Of a stretch of DNA of 64,000 nt, positions 55,945-64,000 are shown piece after piece (within the stretch, counting starts at the first letter, position 1; the number at the start of each line of letters is the position of its first letter). The notes beneath the pieces are model-generated. The model made no database searches, was not told the origin of the DNA, and saw only the letters and a program-made list of their open reading frames with translations. Made by a program: the position numbers and the translations under genes. This stretch comes from Armillaria gallica (taxonomy: Eukaryota; Basidiomycota; Agaricomycetes; Agaricales; Physalacriaceae): positions 1,433,501 through 1,497,500 of the forward strand of contig JBANDB010000019.1 in NCBI GenBank assembly GCA_037576215.1, written 5' to 3'.

Positions 55945-57010
55945 ACGGGGTGACCATTGATCATGATATCCTCTGGGTGAGGAGTGAATTCCAGGTCAGA
56001 AGAGAAGAAGTTCCAGAAGTCTGAAGATCTGGAGTCTCCTGCGAGGATTCCCATTGTCAATGTTAATGCATCAGAAGTTTTGTTCCCCACTCAGACCACG
56101 TAACTCATACCGCTATACAGGAGATGCAACCAGTCAAAGAGAGGACTGGCGATCCCTTTCTTATACATCATTGACCATAGTGATGCATGATCAGTTGACG
56201 GGAAGGCATTTGTCAGATCAGGGAAAGCCATGTATAAGGTGCAGTGCTCTGCCAAAGCCTTGTCAATAGCCGTGCATAAGATGAAGGGATTGTTCATGGC
56301 ATGGTACCCCCTCCAAAACCCATTCTGTGACTCCAGGAGAGTGTGATTATCTTCCATCCAAAGGTGAACACGTTGAACCAGAAGAAGTGTGAACATCTTC
56401 AGTAAGCATGACTCCAACCCAATCAATCGGTAGTTGGCTGGATTGGATCTGTCCTTTCCAGGTTTGAGGATCCCAATCAAGACCGTTACCAGCCACAGTC
56501 TTGGTGCACCTCTAGTCTCCAAGCAGCGGTTGAAGAACTCCAGCAGAAGATCATTAGGCAGGGACATGAACAAGTCATAGGATGTCCTGTCCCATCCCAA
56601 TGCGCTTGGACCACGAGACCGAATATCATCCTTGATCTCGGTGATCTCGTCTAGGATAAAGAGGTGTGCTAAGTACTGTGCCTGTGAGTGGTCCATGGTC
56701 ACACTGGGAATAGACCGAGCCTCTAGTGCAGCCTGCAGTAGTGTGTCATGGTTGAAATTTGCTGGCACAACTTGGGGGACATTGACATGAGTAGCAAACT
56801 CCATTGCCATCTCTTGTGCTGAGATCTGAGGTGGTTTGGGTTTGGGATCCATCACCTCCTTTACTGAACACCAGAAATCGCCCTCAGACTTTTTCGCCTT
56901 CTGTACAAACTCCTCTAGCAGTTGCCAGCACTCCTGGCGAGCAGAATCCTGACCACCGTGAGAATCCCGGGGTAAGAACGTGGATGGCATCTCTGCCACC
57001 ACCTCAATGT
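55945..57010 (-). pseudogene. LINE reverse transcriptase, N-terminal and palm region
   Basis: The frame shows RT motifs in order: [19 protein letters not shown] (fingers), [34 protein letters not shown] (motif A with the first catalytic Asp) and GILAGDSRSSDFWNFFFSD (motif B). The frame then reads HPEDIMINGHPV and is cut by the insertion at 55944. A TGA at 56091 (YVV-stop-VGNKT) is the only stop here and fits CGA to TGA. The enzyme would copy LINE RNA at a nicked target. Confidence 0.8.
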
Positions 57011-57640
57011 CGACTTTAGGAATCGCCACTGGTGGAAGTCGAGTTGATACCTTGGGGGATGCATCATTTACTACCACAGCAGATGCGGATGAAGGAAAGG
57101 ACAATGCTGATGTAATTGGTGGAAGGATGAATGGGAAAGCCTTCTCTGCACCCTCCTTGGCTAGAGCATCTGCAGCGTCATTGCCCACATTCCCAGAATC
57201 ACCTTTCACCCAGCAGAATTCAACTGTCACCGTGCGCTTCACAATAAGGTCCATCCCATACTGTATCACATCAGCATTGGCACACTTCCATCCCATCGCA
57301 ATTCTCCGCAGAATCCAGTGACAGTAGGTATGTATAACATTTTCACTGTCAGTATAGACCCTTAGCGGAAGGTCTGGTGGGGACTGTAGGAGTGCAATAA
57401 TGAATGCCACATGTTCTGCCCTGTTGTTGGTTTGTGGACCTGGAATTCTTTCTGCAAGATTGCGAGAGGAGCCTTTGCCCCAGAACACCCCAGCCCTGCA
57501 CGCGCTCCCTCTCTGCCATTTCCAACACAAGACCCATCCACCCAGACCTCCTTTCAGTCACCCGTGGATGTGACATTGCCATATAACTCCCTCAGTGCCT
57601 CCTGGGGACTTGTGACTGAACTGACCAGTCCGACGTAAAG
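57011..57640 (-). pseudogene. LINE RNase H domain, upstream of the reverse transcriptase
   Basis: On the minus strand, WVDGSC is followed, after a one-base frame change near 57.5 kb, by [38 protein letters not shown] and [20 protein letters not shown]. These are the RNase H blocks with acidic residues D-E-D-D. The domain would degrade RNA in the RNA-DNA hybrid. It lies between the endonuclease and the RT on the same strand and in essentially one frame, whereas in most LINEs RNase H follows the RT. Confidence 0.75.
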
Positions 57641-58342
57641 CTCATCAAGCTCCCGAGACAGCATTGGGCTATCCATAGTGAGCAGCAAAGGGTCTTTTGG
57701 TAGGCCTTTGAAAGCCATACTAGTACGTTGTCTTCAGCTCGATTGCAACTGCTGAGTGGGATGGAACTTTGTGCAGCTGTGAGAACTTGAAGAATCCACG
57801 ACCACTAACAGGTAGGCATGGTCAGAGCGAGTTGGTCTGTCAACGACACAGAAGCGATGCAGACATGGGAGAAGAGATTCACTCATGCAGGCATAATCAA
57901 CCACAGCCTCACTGTTATGTTGGAAAGATGACCACATCCCAGGAACGTCCTCATCAAACTTCCTTCCATTTAGAATGACCAGGTGATACTTTTCACACAG
58001 ATCTCTGAACCACTTCCCACGGACGTCCACCACACTGTTCATCGAGACCCAGGCCACACCCTCATATGAGGACGGCGAGCCTGTTCAGCAATTCTCATCT
58101 CCCAAGAGCAGTATCGGTTTATCCAGCAAACCACGAACCGCCAGAACTCCCTCCAGAATGTCGCCAGGATCTTCCTCCATCACGTCACTCCACTTCGAGT
58201 TCCGAGGTGTCAGGTACAACAGTATTATCATCAGATCGTCGAGATCCAACACCAAGGATTCTGAAGATGACAGCTCCTTGCAGACCACCACTTCAATAGC
58301 TGAGCAGTACATAACAGCCAGGCCTCCACTAGGCCTCCTCAT
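57641..58342 (-). pseudogene. LINE endonuclease (APE type), C-terminal part
   Basis: The frame reads MRRPSGGLAVMY, LDDLMIILLYLTP and KPILLLGDENC-stop-TGS. The last is the GDFN-like metal site; its TGA at 58085 fits CGA to TGA. It continues KWFRDLCEKYHLVILNGR, VVDYACMSES and RPTRSDHAYLLV, where SDH is the conserved C-terminal catalytic triplet of APE-type endonucleases. A further TGA at 57734 precedes a linker (MDSPMLSRELDELYVGLV) leading into RNase H. The N-terminal part is on the far side of the hAT insertion at 63517-63710. The enzyme nicks target DNA to start reverse transcription. Confidence 0.8.
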
Positions 58343-58559
58343 TAGGGATGTGCACCATACTGTTACGGACATGGCCGTATCCTTAACGGATGCCTACAGA
58401 TGCAGATGAGCCATAGCCATACTGTAGGGACACCAAAAGTGAGCTTCACAGTATGTATGGGGATGTATACGGATGTTATGGTCATAGAATACATTATTTA
58501 AATGACCAGTACATTCTCTAAGACTCTATAGCGTAGAACTAATCTTCTTCATCACCTAA

Positions 58560-61500
58560 TAGCTCATCTACTGCCATACGAGCCAGGCGCAACCTGTGCT
58601 TCACTAACATTAAGGTATGAATAGTACCAGGCTTCAGATTAGCACGTTGCATTGAGATTGTGTCTCTGCTTGAAGAAAAGATGCACTCGACTGCTACTGC
58701 AGATCCTAAAATATGTCAATGTGAGGGAAGAATACTGCTGATACTAAATCATGTACCTGGAATAGACATCATATCATGAGCAAGGTGGTACAGATTGGGA
58801 AACTGGCCACAACACTTGTACCACCAGCTAACTGGATCACAAAAATCGAAGTCCTCATGACTCTGCGTGAGCGCAAAGTATTCATTCATTTCATTGGAGC
58901 TCTGTCTTGGTCCCTGCTTATAGTGCGCTGTAAAGCTTACTTTTTGTGGTGAACTTTGCCCAAATAATGGTGCAGCACTGGCTGATGGTGTCTGAACAAC
59001 GGGATTAGGCACTGGAGCAGCCACAGATGCAGTGGAAGCATAGTTGTTGAGGTAGTATTGTCACAAATCATGTTTGGCTTGCTCAAGATATTGGTCCAAC
59101 TCTTTGTCATCGGAGTACTCTGATTTAAGGCCAGAATATGAGATCCGTGGATGGAGAACTGTACTGGGAATCATGTTAGAGAAAATAGATAAGGCAAACT
59201 CATCACTCATGTGCTGCCCATGTGTAATAAGGAGATTCATCAAACTTGTAATAGTAATCACTAAGCTTCCGATATGCCTCAAGAAGCCCCTTCTTGATAT
59301 TGGGTGGTGTATGGTCTGGAAGCAAGGCAAGAATCCCTTTGAGATGACATTGAAGCCCACAGAAGACTGCATGAACCGTTGAGAGCATTGGCTTCTTGGT
59401 AACCAAAATCTCCACAGTCGCAGCATGGAAATGCTTGAGCCAGTCTGTCACCATAGCAATAGCATCCCAGTCATTTGTGGAGAGCTCGTATTGATGGAGT
59501 TGCTGGTTCACAGCAACATATGTGTTAACGACGTGTTTGTAATCATATGCACATCCTAGAAAACATGTTCAATGTACCATGTATACTGAATGCATATTAG
59601 TACTCACGGAGCATCTGATGTGTCGATGACCATCTTGTTTGAACATCCAGAATGAGCATGAGCGCTGTCTCGGATGCGCCATGTGCCCTTTCCTTAAGCC
59701 AGTTGGTGGCTTCTGCTAGCCACGACTTTTGGTGCTGAGGGCTGGAGCATACTGCAATGACAATCTTGTGTAGCTAAGAGGAGAAGACACTTTAGTTGAT
59801 TAAACACAGAAAGTAATTGGTATGTAGTTATGTATCTTTCGTACTGCCATAAGAACACTGTGGTGTCCTCATCTTCGTCTGTCACCTCATCCTCATGAAG
59901 GACTGCTTCCTCGTCATTGTGTTGGTCTAACAGGAAAGTAACAGTATCTTGATAGGCACTGCCATGTGTCTCGGCCTTCTTCCGCTCAGAGGGACTAATT
60001 GCCCCAATAGCTTCAAGGAGCTAAAACTGAAAATCATTAATGGTTTACATATCCCAAAAACAAGCATGTTATGATACCTTGATAGCTGCAAGATGAACCA
60101 TGTGGGGCATGCAACGGAGGTGGCTCTCACGTGCAGAAAACTCAATACCTTCAAGAAAGCATTTTTGCTCAATAGTGTCAATCATTGTATCATTGTTTGT
60201 CGTGTTATCCATGACAAAAGCCATGACCTTTCACATAATTAAGCAATGGAAAATAGAGATGGTAGACAATGATGTACTCAACCGATTAAGCCAAACACTT
60301 TGAGTGTCTCCCATACTGCATCAGCCATGTTGTCGCCAGAATGTTCACCTAGAAGCTCCTGGAAATAAATAAGGGTCTCCTCTGGAAAGATTGTCAACTG
60401 ACAATCATCAAGAAGCAAGATGGTACCTACCTAACTTTCCCTTATTATTGATGTAATGTGTGATGATAGCCATAAAGGCATACCCATTTGGAGAAGTCCA
60501 TGCATCCAGTGAAATTGACACCTTAGCCTTGAGTTCCTGGGTTGAATATTCAGCATGAGACCAAACCTTAAGCTGTATAACTGACTGAAAACATTTGTGT
60601 AAGACTAGCCATCACATCTTTGCCCATCTTCATGATTTTTCATTGGACTGTTGTTCGCATAGGAATTTGAAGGGGTTCCCCAGCTGGATGATGGGTATAT
60701 ATCAAAAGAGAGCGAAATTCGGGTCTCTCTACCTCCTCAAATGGCTGATCGCATGCAACAATCCATTCAAGGAGAAGTCGTTCAAACTTTGCCTGATCCC
60801 ACTCTCCCTAACAACAAGTGATTAAAATACTTTGATGCGAGACTAACCAAAAGACATACTGCTGCTTGTGCAGCCTGTTGTTGGAAGGCCTGAACGATGT
60901 TCTCAGAAGCTATCTCAAGCTTTTTGAGATATTCGATGGTTGCCTTGACATCCAATTTCCGTTTCCCAGCTGCGATCTCAATTTCTTCTTCTGTCGGTGG
61001 TTCAGCACACCCATGAAGAATGGTGTAGAGTCGGTGCATGGCTGGGAAGTGAAGTTTAAGATGGTTGACAAGCGCTGTATGCAATTCATCAGAGAGCCAG
61101 CTATTGAGGCAGAGATGGCTGGACATACTGGTGAGATTACTCTAGCTGGTAGCTAGGATTGTAATAACTTTATGACTTCCATGAAGACACTGGTAGTGCT
61201 TATCCCCTGGCTCTCCAGGTATTTTGTTACCTTTCGTGTCCAACTGGACAGGCTCAAAGAAATAATGAATAGCACTTTTCTTTTTAGATCTAACCACAGT
61301 GCGGTGCTGGGGGATGCGATGAGCACAAGGAAAGCTTCATGGACAGTCATGCACCTCTGAATGAGAAGTATGATTTGGTACAGAAGCACTTGAAGATGCT
61401 TCTACCTCTGTAGAAACATGCTGCTTCTTCTTCAGCCGGTGTTTTGAAGATTTACATAGTTGATGGTCAGTTGGCCTCACTCCTAGGGGAATCGTCTTCG

Positions 61501-62300
61501 ACGGAAGCATATTAGCAAGCTGAAATCAATGATCAGTGCATAATAAACACGGGATGGCTAAATCTACACCTCTTTGTTGGGAATGTCGTCTTTGTCTTCA
61601 TAATCTGAGTCTTGATCCTCCAAATCCGAATCTGCATCTGAATAAGCATTGTCAACTTCATTGTTGCTGCCAATTCCATCATCAACAGCTTTTGTCTTGC
61701 CTTTTGCTTTTCGAGAGCATCGCTTCCAGGGTTGTGCTGGGTTTTGAATGATGTTGCCATCTTCATCCTGCTGTTCCACTGTTAATGAGGCTGTCAGCTT
61801 GTTCGTTCTCTTCTGACGGTGGCCACACCCGCTAAGCGCCTCTGCTATGATTCAGAGATCAGTGATACTAATATAATCAGATAAGGAATACATACCGGCT
61901 GGTGCATTTGATGGTCCAGCGTTAAGCAGAGCTGTAGAGTCAGCATCATGAAAAAACTGGATCTCTGATGCATCCTTCAAACTACCATCATTATTGAGAG
62001 CACACTGGTCCGAAGATGATGATGCTAGCAGTGGTTGAATGAATATGAGTATGTATTGGTGTAATGATAATGGATCTTACCTCCCCGGGAATGCGAAGAT
62101 GCAACTGAAAATGAGTGAGAGAGGAGATGCCTAGCTCTTGCATTGTCTCGTCGCCTTGAAGTGGCGTGAATCTCCCTGGAAGATATAGCGCAAACTCTGT
62201 GAGCCCTGACAAGGATGGGATGTACCCTCCTTGATGCACAAAGTTGATTATGTCAAAGATGGTGGTCTCGTCAGAGACAACCATATGTCTGATTAGCACA
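58560..62300 (-). pseudogene. hAT transposase (copy 2), spliced, with a ubiquitin-like N-terminus
   Basis: Pieces on the minus strand run N to C. A region at 62.0-62.3 kb (FALYLPGRFTPLQGDETMQE, then LTHFQLHLRI) resembles the ubiquitin-like N-terminus I associate with some agaricomycete proteins. An acidic NLS region with KRCSRKAKGKTK lies at 61.6-61.8 kb. A BED-like stretch (YFFEPVQLDTKGNKIP and KHYQCLHGSHK) is at 61.2 kb, and TIEYLKKLEIASENIVQAF at 60.9 kb. FVMDNTTNNDTMI and HLRCMPHMVHLA (RNase H-like core) lie at 60.1-60.2 kb, ILDVQTRWSSTHQMLR at 59.6 kb, and KLSDYYYKFDESPYYTWAAH at 59.2 kb. The C-terminal block VECIFSSSRDTIS is at 58.65 kb. Many junctions look like 50-60-nt introns; a TGA in QYYL context and others suggest decay. 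Confidence 0.75.
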
Positions 62301-62979
62301 TTCTTTCAAGTACGCTAGGGAGAGGACACTCATGCATATGAATGGATGAATTGGAAGCTCCCACAACAAAGACGGTCAATGTCTGCTCAGAAACAAGCCT
62401 CCGAAAACAGTCCAGTCTCATGTGTGAGATATGTTCGTGGCAGAAACAATAGAGGGGTTTTGGAATGAGGCTGTTCAGCCAAAACAAGGTAGGATATAGT
62501 GCATTTACTGGTAAGATGGTCAGATGAGAGGCATTTTGGAGATTGCAAGAGGACTTACAAAAAAAGAATGCGATAGCAAAGAAATAGAAGACGAGACCAG
62601 TCATACCAGCAGCCAAAAGTTCCCTGGATGTCCTCTCAGACGTACAGAGAAGTTGCGTCAACCGTGCAGTCACAGCAACTAAAACAATTAAGACCGGGAA
62701 AACTAGCTTGGTCATCGCAGAAAACCATGAAATGATGCACCGAGATATACTGTTCTTTCTTGTCGGCCTCAAGAGACTGCAGACGTGCACCTTTCGTGAC
62801 CCTGTACTGAGAAAACCAGATTTAGTTACCATTGCAGAAAGAAGGAGACACATACGACGGTCAAGATTTTTGGGTCCATTGGCAGGCAACACAGTACGGG
62901 TCCGATCCATGGCAAGTGGGACAGAAAGAATGGGGCATCTTGCGATGAAATAAGCTGGAAATTTAATGGCTTGCACCAT
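62293..62979 (-). CDS. Unknown ORF (228 codons) inside hAT copy 2
   Basis: An open frame with hydrophobic stretches (FPVLIVLVAVTARL, MTGLVFYFFAIAFFF) lies upstream of the ubiquitin-like segment. The last 40 codons (LVSEQTLTVFVVGASNSS) may be exon sequence. The hydrophobic parts may be intron read-through rather than membrane segments. It is absent from hAT copy 1. No family recognised. Confidence 0.3.
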   Translation of the reverse strand: MVQAIKFPAYFIARCPILSVPLAMDRTRTVLPANGPKNLDRRMCLLLSAMVTKSGFLSTGSRKVHVCSLLRPTRKNSISRCIISWFSAMTKLVFPVLIVLVAVTARLTQLLCTSERTSRELLAAGMTGLVFYFFAIAFFFCKSSCNLQNASHLTILPVNALYPTLFWLNSLIPKPLYCFCHEHISHMRLDCFRRLVSEQTLTVFVVGASNSSIHMHECPLPSVLERMC

Positions 62980-63376
62980 AGATTATTCTGAGACAATTGA
63001 TTTTCATTAGGAGGTGCTACACATGGTTCCATGCTGTGGATTTGTCAACTGATTGGCATATCTTGTACTGCTGAAGGTATTGAAACACTCGACAGACTGC
63101 TGAAGGAGATTTTGCCACAGAAAGGTGAAATAGATGTCAGAAGGAAAGGAGTATAGATAGGCAAGCGGACTGTCAGCCTTGCTAGTACATAGTGAAAAAA
63201 GAGTAACATCCAAATGGAAAAGAGCCAAAGATTAGATAACAACTCAGCACCATTGGTGCATTGTCATCTTGGTCGATGTGAGCATAAGAGAAAAGCCATG
63301 TAGTCAGCATCAATTGGCACTGCTTCAAATCGATCACAATCGCCCAAATTAGACTGCCATATATGGCCATAATGGC

Positions 63377-63710
63377 TTATCCCATATGGCTGCTACAGGT
63401 AATTGCCATACTGAGGACTGTACCGTATCTTGAAGCCTGGACAATGCCACAGTATGGACCCATATCTGTATACACCATACATATTGACCGTATTATGGAC
63501 ACAGTGCACATCCCTATCATGAGGAGGCCAGATATCTCAGGATCTGGACATGGGAAACTGATGAAGGAGTAGCCGTGAGGAATTGGTAGTGTCGTATCCT
63601 GGTCTGGCAGAAGCCATGTCTCTTGGAGCAGGATGATATCAAACTCCTGTAGTAATTTAAGATCAGATGGGCTGCGCAACATCAAGTCCAATTCCCCATG
63701 TATTTACAGA
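63377..63710 (-). pseudogene. LINE endonuclease (APE type), N-terminal part
   Basis: The frame reads LKLLQEFDIILLQETWLLPD, containing the LQET metal-binding Glu of APE-type endonucleases, then HGYSFISFPCPDPEISGLLM, where it is cut by hAT copy 2 at 63516. The segment 63377-63516 of the open frame is hAT terminal sequence, not LINE. A stop (METL-TAA) precedes it near 63.70 kb, so the start is not defined. Confidence 0.75.
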
Positions 63711-63815
63711 GTCTCCATTTTGAATTGCGATAGTGCAACGAGGTGCCAATGAAGGGCTTTTAATGGTCTCAAAGGAGAGTGGAGGAGAGTCTGAAAGGGA
63801 AATGTCCAAGGGTGC

Positions 63816-64000
63816 TGACATGCTTGAAAAGTGTTCACACGTGTAATTTTGCGAAATGTATCAATACATACATTTTATAAGACCTAGATACCAAAGCAAT
63901 GAGATATACCTTAGAGTGCAGTGTCCTAAGTGTGGACAATGAAGTTCCTTGAGTGATGCTTGGTGGAGTGCAAGACTTAACTGCAGAGTGATACCATAAG
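63816..64000 (+). repeat. Start of another copy of the TG...CA repeat, inverted
   Basis: TGACATGCTTGAAAAGTGTT begins at 63816 and the rest is the reverse complement of 54740-54920. Of the differences I noted, many are CpG to TpG or CpA. The copy runs off the window. Confidence 0.75.

Larger units (their letters stand above)
58343..63516 (-). mobile_element. hAT-family DNA transposon (copy 2)
   Basis: Ends are TAGGGATGTGCACCATACTG (left) and, on the other strand, TAGGGATGTGCACTGTGTCC (right). It interrupts the LINE endonuclease between GLLM and RRPSGG. The flanks share only TCAT directly (58339-58342 and 63517-63520), so one 8-bp duplication appears to have lost four bases. It is 5.17 kb, longer than copy 1 by an extra N-terminal coding region. 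Confidence 0.85.
51740..63815 (-). mobile_element. LINE (APE-endonuclease non-LTR retrotransposon), interrupted twice
   Basis: Read on the minus strand, the element starts near 63815 and its coding parts are 63517-63710, 57.0-58.34 kb, 55945-57.0 kb and 51760-53120. It is cut by hAT copy 2 (58343-63516) inside the endonuclease and by a 2.8-kb repeat (53121-55944) inside the reverse transcriptase. Removing both keeps the reading frame nearly continuous. The 5' end meets an inverted copy of the 2.8-kb repeat family at 63816, so it may be truncated. No poly-A tail was identified at the 3' side (about 51.7 kb). Confidence 0.8.

Overview
The window looks like an old, heavily nested transposon island from a filamentous fungus, most likely an agaricomycete basidiomycete. 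The reasons are short GT-AG introns (about 50-60 nt), relics of families abundant in those genomes (caspase-like C14 proteins, an F-box/leucine-rich protein, a P450), and a mix of Helitrons, Ty1/copia, Ty3/gypsy, an APE-type LINE and hAT elements. No rRNA, tRNA, CRISPR or bacterial-type operon was seen. Nearly every recognisable coding sequence is broken. The genus is not identifiable from this sequence alone.

Layout: 0-3 kb holds a P450 relic and little else. At 3-9 kb a gag-only gypsy-type LTR element (3610-8054, TSD GTATG) sits inside a small non-coding TIR element. A hAT transposon occupies 9072-13395 (8-bp TSD). A hAT-MITE nested in another hAT-MITE (14166-15051) interrupts an unknown exon. 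From 15.8 to 20.0 kb, non-coding TIR elements are stacked end to end, and the last one abuts the 3' part of an F-box gene relic (20.02-21.35 kb, minus). A 2.2-kb non-autonomous Helitron follows (21728-23917, minus). The stretch 23.9-28.4 kb is CpG-rich and has no recognised transposon. A complete copia element spans 28431-33812.

A caspase-like gene on the minus strand is split into 37.83-38.13 kb and 34.06-34.72 kb pieces by about 3 kb of minisatellite and hairpin-rich DNA. A second caspase relic with good introns lies at 39.2-40.2 kb (plus) and a third fragment at 51.28-51.59 kb. Between them are two Helitrons joined head to tail: an autonomous-type one with a Rep-helicase gene (41707-47630) and a non-autonomous one (47631-49837). 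From 51.7 kb to the end, a minus-strand LINE with the domain order endonuclease - RNase H - reverse transcriptase is cut by a 2.8-kb TG...CA-bounded repeat (53121-55944) and by a second hAT element (58343-63516).

One theme links the elements. Most in-frame stops are TGA where CGA (Arg) is the likely ancestral codon, and mismatches between LTR pairs and target-site duplications are mostly CpG to TpG/CpA. This points to methylation-linked decay. The most unusual signals are a rod-like hairpin ending exactly at the Helitron 3' terminus, a CpG-decay gradient along the copia element, a hairpin array at 36.6-37.3 kb, a Pol III B-box-like array at 53.5-53.9 kb, and the LINE domain order.
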